Source: Terfezia claveryi
Taxonomy: Eukaryota > Ascomycota > Pezizomycetes > Pezizales > Pezizaceae
Assembly: GCA_015179025.1 (NCBI GenBank)
Contig: WHUX01000096.1
Coordinates: forward strand, 62,001-126,000
Reading direction: 5' to 3'
Length of the DNA stretch: 64,000 nucleotides
Shown: positions 32,745 to 44,593 of the stretch, piece by piece
How positions within the stretch are numbered: the stretch's first letter is position 1
Layout: the number at the start of each line of letters is the position of its first letter
The notes under the pieces: model-generated
What the model saw: only the letters and a program-made list of their open reading frames with translations
What the model was told of the DNA's origin: nothing
Databases searched by the model: none
Translations under genes and position numbers: made by a program

Positions 32745-32980
32745 TTTTTATGATAGCTGCCTAATAACTTGAGTCTTGTATTGCCTTTTTGAAAGTACCA
32801 AGTATAGACTTATAAACGCCACCTAGTCAGTTGTACATAAAAGCGCCTTGTATAATAATAACTCTCGGACCAAACTGGTTCTCTCGGATTGCTTCCCTCT
32901 CAGGTTTTATAAATGTGTACTTTGATGCTCTGGGTACTTGTAGTTCAATGAATGAAATCTAAAAAAGGTAAAATGATAAT

Positions 32981-33074
32981 GGCTCAGCTGGGAATTGAAC
33001 CCAGGTCACCCGCCCTCTGCATGAAATCAGCAGGTACCTACATAGCAGGTGTCATACCATTAGACCACTGTGCC
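32981..33074 (-). repeat. tRNA-like element, copy 7
   Basis: 94 nt, same architecture. Copies 6 and 7 lie 237 bp apart in tandem, with shared flanking phrases. Confidence 0.75.
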
Positions 33075-34091
33075 TTTTTATGATACCTGTCTGCAACGCT
33101 GGTCTTGTGTTGCCTTCCGAGAAGTACCAAGCAGGTATTCTTCTTTCTTTCTCCTCTTGTCACCTCTCTTCTCTTCATTTCTCCCCTCCTTTGTTTTTTT
33201 CATCGAACATCTTGTACCAACAACATGTACCCACAGTCTACTCTGGTTGGCACCCTATGGTCAACGTTCTTATATCCTTCCTATTTCAAAAGGTAGTACT
33301 GGAATCCTCGATAACCTGCCCCCTCTTTGGACACAAGAAGATATTTCACATTTGCACTCCTGTCACGTTCCTAACACCTACTCTCTGTTTCTATATTGTA
33401 TCCCTTATCCGGGCCAAGCGACAATCAAGCACCATTAACCTCAGTTCGAGCCCCAGGACTGCATCCTGTTGGATGTCGGAAATAAACTGCTAGCAGCTTT
33501 GTACAAAGGCTAGCAGCTATACGACCTGGTCTTGGTCTATAAGACAATGAGTGAGCCAGAGCATCTACGACAGACAAGAAGCCCATACATTCTTCAAAAG
33601 TCCCAACGTCTAGGCCTGGGCATGAGCAGAGCCCGGTAGGGAAAAAGGCTGGAGCCCCAAAATAAATGATAAAGGCTCTCGAGCCTTCTTGGAAAATGAC
33701 GAGCCCCGGGCCTATCAACATTAGCTTCTTCCGGATCCCCCATTGTCGTCGTCTTTTCCACTCGTCTCTTCTCCCCACCCGGGTGGCTCCTGATGGTCCT
33801 CTTACTGGGATCGAATAGGAGTAATGAGTTTTTTTTTTTTAAAAAAAAAAAAGGACCCCCCACATACGAAAACCACCACCAATATGGCGAATGAGAGCGA
33901 TACAGGGAGCTGTAAGAGAATAAGGGCTAATGTTGTGATTCGACGAAGGTTCCAACGATTTTAAGGATGTTTACATTCCTTGGCGAATATTGAGTTCTCG
34001 CGGGGGGAAAAGAAGGAGGGGGGGGAACACAGCAACTCAGGCATTATATATCCCATCTTTGCCACCCCACGTACCTTCAGTTACTTCCACT
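33075..34091. other. No gene; one LINE-tail fragment
   Basis: ACCCGGGTGGCTCCTGATGG, then GGGATCGAATAGGAGTAATG and T/A runs at about 33775-33853 form a truncated LINE tail. Other ORFs have no recognisable domain. Confidence 0.5.
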
Positions 34092-34919
34092 ATGATGCAG
34101 AATAAAAACAGCTATCTGAATGCTCTGACCGAACAACTAAATCTTTGGAATTGGGAAACAAGTACTTCATAAAGTTCAGCGCAATACTACAAAAGCTCGA
34201 CAGCGCATGATCCGGCAATAGGTGACGTTGTCAGTTTCCATATTCGGGTGCCAAGATCGACATCGTACAGATGATCGACGGCTGTACTGTCCTGTTCTTC
34301 GAAAACACCTTCCTTCCCCGCTACGAATATTCGGATCTTCAGCAGTTAGCTACAGCTGGGATAAAGACTGTAGGGGAAGTTATTTTAGTTCTATTTTCTA
34401 AAAATAATGAGCTGAGGGGGGTCTGCTTCGCTGGAGAATGGGACAGCGCGTCTATCCTTGAAAGAGACTCGGGAATCGGGACAGAGAAAAGGCAGATGTA
34501 CATCATCCCGATTGGCATGCATCAGAACGACGTTAACCAACTCGAAAACTACAGAAGATTTCTGATACATTGGACACATCGAACATTCACCGTTTAAAAG
34601 GAGACCTGGACTTAGGTATACCTGCAATTGCGTGTCCGCTGGCTATCAGGAACTCCATTACGTATCCAAGAGCAATTGGTTTGCACACGAAAGGATGGAA
34701 GCAGCTTGGCTTTTAGCATCTGATGCCATACCAATCAGATGGTCCGGCTGGGGCTTTCCAACGGCGTGCCGCCAGAGAGGTCTTCCGGGACCAGTGTATC
34801 TCAGTAGCAGTGAAGAAACATTACCAGATGAAGATGAAGATCAAATGGAACCAATAATGCAAGGCACACCAGTACAATTTCATGCAGGCTTCAATATTAC
34901 CAATCGTCGATCTGAATGA
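34092..34919 (+). CDS. Unassigned ORF cluster, possible multi-exon gene or relic
   Basis: Three open segments lie close together. ATG at 34092 gives MMQNKNSYLNALTEQLNLWN. A frame from about 34235 to 34597 reads VQMIDGCTVLFFENTFLPRY and KTVGEVILVLFSKNNELRGV. A frame from about 34566 to 34919 reads NWFAHERMEAAWLLASDAIP and an acidic SSSEETLPDEDEDQMEP. A TATA-like ATTATATATC precedes the first ATG by about 45 bp. I tried GT-AG joins but found none that links all three in frame with good signals. It may be a frameshifted gene. No domain recognised. Confidence 0.3.
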
Positions 34920-35699
34920 CCGCATATTTCCGTGCAATCGATGGCTGCTTGTCGTACTGCACTAAGTATACATCCTGAGGTTTGTTTAACTCCGATTGCC
35001 ATCCATAGGAAGGGCAACAGTAACATCTTAATCCATTGTGCAATTCACATTTTGGTTGAAATTTCGATGTACTTTCTATGTTTCATATTTTTTAAACCCA
35101 AGTACTCAAACTTCAATTGAAAGTGTCGCTTGCAAATGCCCCACATTTTGTAATCACATAGATGGGAAGATTATGAAACACTGAACTAATGCAGGGAACA
35201 AAATATTAATTATGACATAAGGTTCTCAACATATCGTAAGCAGGCCGACATGCAGGCGAATCCTTTTTCTTAACCCCAATAGATTCACCTGCCCCCATTA
35301 CAGCTACCGGTAACGAAAAGGGATAATATGATCCTGCATCAAACTCCGGTATTCCTCGAGGCGTGTTTCCTTGATTATGGTTTACAGTCAATTATCCAAG
35401 ACCTTTAAATCATCCGTGTCTTTAGCATTTTATGATGGTGTTTGCTTTCTTGTACACCAACATCCCCCAGGCACCAGATAATTTTGCTTCATGCCCTTAA
35501 CCGCCCCCCCGCCCCCCATCCCACTTCCTCTTCCCATCCTTCCCGGTTGATTGGTTGCCTTTTAATCCCCTCCAAACCTTAGAGTGAGGGTTTTCTTTTT
35601 CTTTTATTTTTTCCCCTGAAGTCAACGGAAGGTTATGGCTGCTTTCGGGACAGGAAAGCGAAAAAAATATTTCCGATCTCCGGAGCCTATATAAAGTAC
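34920..35699. other. No gene recognised
   Basis: No supported feature. Confidence 0.4.
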
Positions 35700-35749
35700 T
35701 TAGCAAAAGAAAAGACCTCTCTGCCTCCACTGTCCAAATACTACTACCT

Positions 35750-36060
35750 TTATGTGAGAGGTTCAGGTTGGTCTCCACAAAGTCTTCCGTTACCTCCGTG
35801 TCCCATTCCTCAACATTCCCGCATCCATCCGAGTATCTCATCTGCCTGCTCCCCCAAACTCCACCTTCATTCCGATCCACTCCCCGTGAGTACAGGACAG
35901 GGCAATGCCACGTGCTTGCCTGTCTCTGGCTCTATCGCACAATACCCTGTTTTCCCCGCGGGGGTCTGTCCACCTCTGTAACTTCTTCTTACCGGTTCGG
36001 CATTGCGAGTAGTTGAATCCAACTCTTTCCTATTCTATCTTGAGGGCCCTGCCTATATCG
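35750..36060 (-). pseudogene. LINE C-terminal fragment
   Basis: Minus strand, near 35960-35800: EPETGKHVALPCPV and then WSLGEQADEILGW, matching PETGRHVALSCPAG and WSSWEQADEKDRW of the relic at 31.9-32.1 kb. Broken by stops. Confidence 0.6.
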
Positions 36061-36329
36061 GTACTCTCACCTCCCTTCCCGCCTTCGTCTTACGAGCCCA
36101 GTCCCGTCCCACCCCTCCTCCGGATTTTTTTGTAATTTCATTTTTAAATATTCACCCCTCCTTTGGATATCCATGAGCTGACTGGCACCTTCCTCTGTTA
36201 CCTTTCTTTCTATCCAGGCTGTCTGCTTTTCATTTCCGTAGGGCATTGACCCACCCCCTGTTATCTCCTGCCGATCCCATCGACCACCTAATTGACCCTT
36301 AATCACCGCCCTTGGAGGCCCATGTGCCG

Positions 36330-36836
36330 GAGAATGAGCGGTGACAACTTCCCATCCATAAGGCAGGCTGGGGAGCGATTACTTTCTTCACGGGTGACAG
36401 CATGGCGGAAAATGGAAAGGTTGGATACGACTGGTCCTCTCTGAGAATAAGTATTGCCTGCAGCAAAGGTGGTACAGTAATCGCGGAGATGAAGAAGTGG
36501 TAGTGATGAGAAGAGCTTTAGAGAATGCCCCACCAATGGACTACAGAGTCCTCTTCTTATCCGATTTGCAGGCAGGCTAGGGGCGGTGTGGAAAGGGGGA
36601 AAAAAAAGCAGGGCTAACTTTTCCAACACCTCACCCTACCAAGGATGTGGCTGTAATCAAAGCAGTCCTTACACTATAAACTTGGTAGATCCACCCTGCC
36701 CTCCACTTCATTCGCATGAGATATCTGACGCTGACGGGTCTCTCATGATTTTCCTATTAGTCTAGCCCGTGCTGCCTCCATAGCCGCCCTTGGGGATAAT
36801 ATTAAAGGTATTAGACGGAAAAAAAAAAAAAAAAGG
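36330..36836 (+). pseudogene. LINE RNase H fragment with A-tail
   Basis: The plus strand at about 36490-36580 reads DEEVVVMRRALENAPPMDYR and VLFLSDLQAG, the RNase H region of LINE ORF2 (family VLILSDSQAAI). A run of about 18 A at 36818-36836 may be its tail. Confidence 0.55.
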
Positions 36837-37156
36837 CACTTTCACGTGAATGATAAACACCCAGCTTGCGCGACACCATAATCCTAACCCACTCGCTAGG
36901 GGGTAGGTATTTAGTCTACAGAGATCAATTCTTCACTCAAAGTATTGAACGGAGCAATATAACTATTCCTTATTTTCAGATGTAGCTTATACATGTAAAC
37001 AAAAATCACAATTGTGGGTCAAAATCGCCAAAACGCCGACGATCAAATCAAAGACTCCCAATGGTCGAAAACGCGCAAAAACCTCGTCGTGTCCATCGTG
37101 AGGACATGGACAAAAACTCCTCCTACACCCCTATATAGGATCTTTCCGACTTGATC

Positions 37157-39549
37157 TCACTCCTCAAATAAGGAAGTAATGTAATCATCATCGGAATTCT
37201 CCCCAACCACCTCTCCTGGACCCTCTGAACGGGGTAACATTCCGCGCTGGTGTTCCGCCTCCAGGGCATGTGGTTGCCCCTCCTCAGTTGACCCCCAAAT
37301 CGACGAGTTACCCCCAGCATCCTTATCCATCTCCAGCTCAGCTGTGCAATCAACCGGCGGCAACTTCTGAATCTCCAGACCAATTTGTTCCCAAATATCG
37401 AACTCCTCATTATAGTCATCCTCCTTGTCGCCGGAAGACTCGTCTGCCTGTTGACGAGTTGCAGAGGGGTTGAGGGCGGTCATATCGCGAGATTTTGCCG
37501 GAGTACGTTTTGCAACTCCCTTTTTGTTTGAAGTCGTGGGCGACGGACGAACGGGTTTCTTTGGGGGAGTAATATGAGTTCCCGCGGCTGCTGCATTCTT
37601 TCGCTGATATCTTTCCCGGTCCCTTTGCCTCCTCCGAGCCTTCTTTTCCTCTTCTGTTAGCTTGACTCCTTGCCCTTTCCTGGGTAGTGAGATCGGTGCT
37701 CCTTGTGATGTGGGTACAGCTGCCGCTGGTGAGGTTTTCTCATGAACGGAACGCACATGAGTCACCTCCTCCTCGACAACCAACTCACCACTCCCATGCC
37801 ATGACACTTCATCATGTTCATCCTCATATGGGTCTGTCTCCCCGCTTTGGTCATCTTCAGCCTCGGCGGCAGCGTTTTTGCCCTGCGGGTGTGCTGAGGC
37901 AGGTAGAACCCTCCCCCCCCGCTCATCAACCTCGAAAACGGCATCCGGGTCGTCACCCACCTTCTCCACTCCCTGCTTTATAGGCCTTTCTAGTCTCGGA
38001 AACTCATCGGGGTTTGTAATCCACCGCTTTCGGCTCATGGCAATTTTGCGGGGCATGTTGTGAGCCAAGTGCTCATTTGCCCTGCTAATATCGTAGGGAG
38101 CGACGGTGAAATTAGTGTAAGTCGTTGTCCGCCCAGACTTACCTCTAGTCTTGGGGAAAACCTGGTTACTCGAGACGGGGGGAGATTTTGTGGTTGAAGT
38201 TCGTAGATTGTTGGCCGGGGGAGAAGCCGAGGGTGAAGGTGTGAGGATACCGGCCCCGGTTGTCACTTCACCACCACTCGTTCGAGTAATGGGGGAAGAT
38301 GAAGGGGTGAGGAGATTGACTTTGGTTATGGTCAATGGGGAAGATGAAGGTGTGAGGGGATTGGCCTTGGTTGTGGTCAATGGGGAAGGTGAAGGGGTGA
38401 GGAGATTGACCTTGGTTATGATCAATTCGTCGTCGCAGGCGGAGGCTGGAGTAGCCCTCTTTCGCTCTTTTCGCTTCTCAGTTCTAGCCCGTTTGCGTTG
38501 CGGGGCCACTGCCGTAGCAATCTCCAAAGACTCAGAGTGGATTTTCCTTTTACAAGATTGCACGATGCCCGGGCTATGTTGATGTACCTCCCCGTTCAAG
38601 AGCACCCGTTCCTTTTCGTGAGGGCTCGCTAGACTCCAGTCATTTTTGGACGCGGGAACCGCTTCCTCAGTTGCAACTGGTGGGGATGGGGATGGGGATG
38701 GGGCGGGAGTCTGTATCTTCTCTCCTTGGCTTTGCGAAAGTCTGGAAAGGGGGGGCGTCGAGGGTCTGGAGTGGGTGAGCATGGGATCTAGGTGGATATC
38801 TTGAGCCTGCCTGGGACCCGCTCTACGACTTTGTTCGGAGAACACAGCTGGGTTATTTTGGCGTTGACCGCTTTGTAATTGCCAGTTGAATCCATTGGAA
38901 TTCGCAAGACCCATTATTTGCGGATTGTACATGGTATTTGGTATATTGAATTGGCTCCGGGATGCCAAATTCATCGTGATACGCATTGGGTCAGGAGCAG
39001 GATACCCATGCATGCCCTGAGCTAGCCCTAATGGAATTTGGTCAGTTTGTCCAAGCTTAATATTCGCATGAAGATCCGTGATTACGCCTAGTAGCATACC
39101 TTGTTGCAGACTCAACTGCTGTTGGTGTCGTTGCTGCTCGAATGCAAGGTGCTCAAATTGTAGTTGTGGGGTAACTACCATCGTTGGGTCCGCCATATGC
39201 CGATAGGTGTGCGCCATTGGTGCATTCATACTGGCTAGGGATGAGGATAGGCATGCATACCAAGTGCTGGACCAGCAATGGGTGGAGCTGAGACAGTTGG
39301 AGTGCAGGGTCCCATAACATGACGCATGGTATTCATTTGAGCTTGCGTCATTCCTTGAGGCGGTGCATGTACATTACCGCGGAGCTGTGTGTAAAAATGA
39401 TATCCTCCATCGCTCGCTGGTTGAAGCGCATATGCATGCTGGTTTCGTGTAAAATGAGCCGGCCTAGAATAGTAAGCTGCGTTAAATGCCGTGTCCGCTG
39501 GCATGTTGATATGGTAGAGGCCCTGCGTAGGTCGAGATTGGCCTGACAT
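37157..39549 (-). CDS. Large low-complexity, probably nuclear protein (two exons)
   Basis: Exon 1 is 39549-39261 and exon 2 is 39174-37157, separated by an 86-nt intron (GTATGC...CCAAC...GTAG) that joins codon G|TT and fuses two long frames into 768 aa. Without the intron, exon 2 could begin at ATG 39229 (690 aa). The N-terminus is Q/M/H-rich (QQRHQQQLSLQQ). There are three tandem 15-residue repeats (TKVNLLTPSPSPLTT-like, DNA 38300-38430), a basic cluster RKRARTEKRKERKR (likely nuclear localisation signal) and EEEKKARRRQRDRERYQRKN, a basic helix without an obvious leucine zipper. The C-terminus is acidic (SDDDYITSLFEE). No enzyme motif. A minus-strand TATATAAAT near 39690-39700 may be the promoter. 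It is intact in a region of broken elements, so it is probably a host gene. A chromatin or transcription role is plausible but unproven. Confidence 0.75.
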
Positions 39550-40090
39550 GGTGGATAAGGAGTAGATCGAAGTACTAGTGGTGATGGGTATTCTGAAATA
39601 GAAAAGTTAGTCTTGGTACAAAGAATCGACACTATTACCTCGTGTGTAGAATGGTAGCAGTTTTATGTACAGATGAAGTAGGATTTATATACAGGTGAAG
39701 CAGGTTGTATGGAAAAGCGTTGGGCGTGTATAATATGCAATGTGGAGGATATGTACGACAAATAGTGTGATCTAGAGGTTTGTATCATGAAGAGACAAAG
39801 GAAGAACGAAACGGAGGGCGGAGACGGATGGTATATGACTCCAGGCGCAAAAGAACACGTCCTTGAATTCCAATGTATATAGAAGCTTTACCTAGTTTGG
39901 GAGAGTTTGAAATAATGACGGGAGTGTAGACCTCTCTGGCCGAAGATCTCCGGGATATATGTCAAGATAATGACTGGTTGGGTTAGCAACAGAGTTTACG
40001 CTTCTTTGTCATTAGGGGAGGGAACCATCTTAACCTTATTACCAGTCTAGACCTCGTGAACACGCAGATGAGGACAGCGAGCTTGATGTA
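39550..40090. other. Upstream region of the 768-aa gene
   Basis: Contains the TATA-like sequence at about 39690-39700. Otherwise featureless. Confidence 0.4.
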
Positions 40091-40132
40091 AATTTCTTTT
40101 TTAAAAAAAGAAAATTTTAAAAAAAAAAAGGA
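40091..40132 (+). mobile_element. 42-bp A-rich insertion with 9-bp target duplication
   Basis: CTTGATGTA at 40082-40090 and 40133-40141 bracket an A/T-rich 42-bp segment. Probable extreme LINE-tail truncation. Confidence 0.65.
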
Positions 40133-40141
40133 CTTGATGTA

Positions 40142-41995
40142 TATTCCCAGGGCGTTCAAGATAAGTCGGAGTATGAACCACCTTTATATGTGGGTAGATC
40201 TATAAATGCCAGCCGTTAGAATAAATTCAAGGGACATTCGCCGTGGGACCCGTAGCGTTCATCTAAGCTAACAGTAAAATCTTTCTAGGCCACTCACTGT
40301 ACTAAAATTTCCCAAATCTCCAAAGATATTAATATCAGTTGTCGCTACTGAGTTAAGGTTCCCCTCCCCGCTCTAGGTATCGAGCGAGTAGAAGATAGTT
40401 GGTTGATGCGACTGCCAGGATCTAAATGCGTCAGTAAACTCTATTGCTTCATATTCATAGTGAACTACGCACCGAGCCGGCAAGATTTCGGCCTGCGATT
40501 TGCGCCTGATAATGGAGGAAATGTGAGCCGAAGCCGGACAAGTGCCTGGTGGAGTTAATCTGTATAGCTTCAGAAGAGTCCAGAACCTTGAAGCCCGGTG
40601 GAGGAGTGCTGGCAAAGGTGCTTGCCCCTTGGAGCTCTGATTAGATATTCTTGTTGTAGAAAGCGGGGAATCTCTCGTGGTGGTTCACTCGACCTGCTGC
40701 GGGTGCTCTGGTTGTTCAGTTCTGTCCTTTAGCTGGGTTCTTCAGAGTGGGGTTGATGGCTGGCCTCTTGGTTGACATTGACCCGCACCAGCGTAGTGCC
40801 CGGCTTACTCAGACCAAGTGGCTCAGTTCAATGTAGGCTCGTAGCTCGATCTCTACAAGAGGCTTGTGCCAACCAGACTAGTAGCTTGATGGAGGTGGCT
40901 CATGCGTGTTCAGGCTAGGATTTCGGGCAGGCAACCGGACTGACTAGGACACCCAAACTCGACTGAATCGGCCAACAATACTACCGAATCTGGTGTACTC
41001 CTATCCAGGCGCACTCCTGGCCTGAATTTGAGCCTTCTCAACCCCTATCGACGTCAACCAGCTCACATAGAGGGGACAGGTAGCAAGTTCCAAGCAACTG
41101 GGTAGGCTGGTAAGTAAGTAGGCAATCGTATTATTCTTGTATAGATAATCAAAGTCATCATTCACAATTTATCACGCTTTTCATACTTCGAATCTTAGAA
41201 AAGCCCAAGAACTTGCTCCTACAGCATCAGTATATCCTTTCGAGCTATGGTATATACACTATACAGCTACATACATAAAAAAATGTCTTCTGTCTTGGCG
41301 AAACAGTGACAACAGTCAAAATAGCCAAAGTAGGCCCTCGTGTGACAACAGCTGAAGAGCTCTGGATCTATAACCCTGGGGGTTTATCTACCTCGAGTAT
41401 TGTTCTCTAGTAGACTAACTCAGGCACTACACATCATGCTTCAATCTGATATTGATAGGTCTTTCTTTAACGTTCAGCGAGTGAAGGTTCACAGATGCTA
41501 ATGCCTACAAGCAGTGAGTACTCTAAGAGAAAACTGACTTCTAGGTCTTACCAGATGGCTATAGTGTGGTCAAGGAAGCATGAACACCCAGGTGGTGATC
41601 CTTGTGTTCAAGTAGCGTGGTTGGTGTTCAAGATCGTTGGAGGATGAAGTCCTGCACCGGTCAGCATCCCTTATACCAGCATGAGGGCTAGGGGAAATTT
41701 CTAGCAATTTAGTTCTCGTGTGCCAGCAAGAGGATCGAGCAAACACCTAAGGGTACGGCCTTGGGTCACAACGCAGGTACGCACCTCGGAATGTCCCTTT
41801 CAATCCCTCTCCGTCACTACACGGATATCAACAAACCCTCTGGCCTCCGTAGGCCATCTGATACTCCGTCCACAAGCCCTTGACCCTACGACGTCTCTAC
41901 CCGTTTCATTGATAACTCCGGTGAGTTTGCTTTCGTTCCCATTACCTTTCTTCCTGCCCAGCGATCGATCCATTCCTTCGCTTCTCTAAATACTG
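40142..41995. other. No gene recognised
   Basis: GTGCCAACCAGACTAG near 40867 also occurs at about 22.6 and 22.9 kb. Near its 3' end, GTGAGT (about 41921) to CACTAG (about 42012), with gctaac before it, could be a 5' UTR intron of the next gene. Confidence 0.4.
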
Positions 41996-42019
41996 TTGCT
42001 AACCCACACTAGTCCTACC

Positions 42020-42636
42020 ATGTCCAACTCCCCTAAAACTCCCTCAACCCTGCCCATCACCAGCCCTTCAATGTCCAACGCCCCTGAGAGTCCCTCAACT
42101 CTCCCCCACGGCGTTGACCCCCAACTCGATGAGTGCCGCAGCATCCTCATCGACAACCAGCAATTCCTCCAATCGACTTACGAAGCTATCCTCCAGGCCA
42201 TAACAGCCATACGCACCACTCCCGGAGCCTGCCGGCTCACCTTAAAACACTGGACTCTCCAATACGCTGTTCTCAGATCCCATCATTCTCACTATGTTGA
42301 CCTAATGGGGCAAATTGCGAAAGAAATATATGGGGATGATTGGGATAGTGAAGTGATGGAGAGTGTGTATACGCTTAAGGTTAGGGGGACATCGGGGCAG
42401 CCGAACGTGGACAGGCATGAGCTGGTATGTGTAAGGTAAACGTGAATTTTTTTTATTGAGTGAAGACTAATGAAAGATGATAGAGGGAGACACTGTTGCT
42501 GAAGGCTAGAGACGAGGATTTGAAGGATTTATTGATTGCAGAGATGAGGCATCAGCAGCTAGAAATAGACTATATCGGCTATGAGTTGGAGACCATGAAG
42601 GATTGGTTGACGGATTACCCTGAGCTCAGATTTTAG
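42020..42636 (+). CDS. Spliced small helical protein, unknown
   Basis: Exon 1 is 42020-42424 (MSNSPKTPSTLP; an ATG-like start at 41996 would add 8 residues). A 59-nt intron, 42425-42483 (GTATGT...gactaatg...GATAG), is in phase 0. Exon 2 is 42484-42636, giving 185 aa. The N-terminus is a duplicated MSN(S/A)P(K/E)(T/S)PSTLP linker. The rest is predicted helical (DECRSILIDNQQFLQSTYEA, LMGQIAKEIYGDDW), ending in a charged helix LLLKARDEDLKDLLIAEMRH and ETMKDWLTDYPELRF that may form a coiled coil. The strong splice signals and clean frame make it a real gene. No family recognised. A 5' UTR intron at about 41921-42012 is possible. Confidence 0.65.
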
Positions 42637-44169
42637 AAGGTTTCTCCAGTTGGACTAATGTTGTCAACATTGAGATGGGAGTGGTGGGGATGTGGGCCGG
42701 AAACTCTTGCTAGGGGGTGGGGGGGTTTCATTTACCAAATTTTTGTTGTTGGGCGGAAAAAATTGAGTTTTGACAGGTAGGGAGGATTACCCTTCACAAG
42801 CTTGAACATGAGTTTTGTCTATGGGTTCTTCAAAGGGTGTTTCTGGGAAATCTCAACCAAGATCGAGGAGGTGCGGCATTTATCTCGATGTCATTCTAAG
42901 GCAGACAAAGATAATTTACTCGAGAGTAGAGCACTGTTCTGTTCTCTTGTTACCCCGCATACATACTATGTAAATGGAAAAGGGATTTTGAAATACCGTA
43001 TAAATTTACTTATGGGAGAGTGCAAAGAAAAGTTGATCCCAATCTAGGCTTTGTACAATATGTGCTTTTCACTATGAGGATACCTGATTGAGGAGATGAA
43101 AAAGAGACAATAAATTCGGGAGGCCGCACCCCATATAGATACCCTCAACCTCAAAGACAGGTAGGTAATGCCTTTTATCTCGGACCATAAAGTTACCTTT
43201 TTTTTCCCTGATATGTCCGCGTATCCAGAGAGGTGGTAGAGTCCAATGTTGTCACACAAGTCCCAGGAAATCAGTCTCGCCAGGAGGGTTTTGAATGGCA
43301 TGAGACTAGGTTTTGAATGCAACTTCAGATTGCACACACTAGGATGAATTATCAGAATCCACGTGCTCCCGGGGGATTATAATTTGTTTGTTTTCATTAT
43401 TTATTTTTATAAAGAGGGGGAGGGAACCATGAAAACCCCCCATATAAGAAAGAAAAGGAAAACCCCAAGTTGGGGGAAAAAAAAAAAATTAAACAAAAGT
43501 CGAGTGAGTGTAAAACCTACCAAATCCCGAGTACATAGAAACATCTTCAATTCCTCTTACTCCAGTATCTCATTCCATTCGGGATACATATCAAAATTAT
43601 AGGGGTGGTGCGGAAATCCCTCAGGGGCAGCGACCCCCCGGCAGTAGATGACCAAGAAGCATGGGTCTTCCCTCAGCAGTACTCCATGATCTGTGTCTTT
43701 GTTTGGTTAAGCTCTCTACTGTAGAGAGTGCGCATTTCCCCCAGCTTGTACTTGATCAATTTCTTTTCTTTTTAATCATTGATTACTCGTATTCAAGTTA
43801 TTCTAACCTATGGCGAGGGACCGCATCCCCAGAACAACTCCGGTGGATTGCCCTGCCCAACTCTAGCGCTGGCCTTTGCACTATCTAACTCCACCAAAAA
43901 TTCAAAAGCCTATATACATTATCTCCACCTCGTCAGGCTTCTCACACCTCCTCACCCCAACTCTCGTCCACCTCCGCTTCTTGGTACGACGTCTTTACCC
44001 CATTTTCAAGCTAAGGGCATTCAAGTAAGTGAATGGCATGCTGGGTCCTCCCGCATACGCAAAATGGACTCCCCGCTCTCCCAATCCAATGCGTCCATGC
44101 TTCCTGTGGGCCCGATCCGTCACAATATGTCAGGCCCCTGATTGCCCGATTTTTCCACCCTATATACCT
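42637..44169. other. No gene recognised
   Basis: No domain-bearing ORF. Confidence 0.4.
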
Positions 44170-44179
44170 TGCCTACAAT

Positions 44180-44265
44180 CTTTTTTTTTTTAAAAATAAA
44201 TTACTCATATGCAGCCCCAGTAAAGGGGGCATGATCAGCCAACCTGGTTGGATCTGCACGACCGG
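44180..44265 (-). repeat. LINE 3' tail fragment, family 2
   Basis: The minus strand reads GCCCCCTTTACTGGGGCTGC (hairpin with GCCCC/GGGGC stem), then ATATGAGTAATTTATTT and an A run. Orientation minus. Confidence 0.75.
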
Positions 44266-44593
44266 CAGAAAGAGAGTAATGTACCCTATGGCCCCGGCAA
44301 AACGTGGAAAGAGCTCGAGCACGAGAGCCGCAAAAGTCGAACTTCATCAAACCACATCATGAGAAGCCTCAACTTATGTTCGCTCAGGTGGATCAGGTGA
44401 AATTAAACCCTTATGTCTCCGGTAAAAACTGAAAGCTGTCGCAAGTGGGAAAAGCCCGAAGAAGCCCCACAAATGTGGAACCTCGTCTTCACAGGAGTGT
44501 AAAACTCTCAACAAAGCTTCTTATTCCCTTAGGTGGAAGAAGGGAAAATCGCTTGCATAATAAAGGGGAAGAAAGCCAAAGGTGAATGTCATC

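Noticed and set aside
21830..33074. Calling the seven tRNA-like copies functional tRNA genes of a given isotype
   Set aside because: No standard 7-nt anticodon loop with U33 can be drawn, the acceptor stem has a mismatch, and all lie within larger repeats.
33070..33493. Plus-strand ORFs of 122 and 137 codons
   Set aside because: Ser/Phe/Leu-rich, overlapping in different frames, starting inside a tRNA-like repeat; no domain or promoter.
33540..33853. Minus-strand ORFs near a LINE tail
   Set aside because: Part of the frame is a poly-T/poly-A tail and no domain is visible.
34092..34597. A definite multi-exon gene model
   Set aside because: No GT-AG combination joined the frames with matching phase and good signals, so it is listed only as an unassigned ORF cluster.
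37270..38582. Plus-strand ORFs inside the 768-aa gene
   Set aside because: Antisense shadows of the long minus-strand frame.
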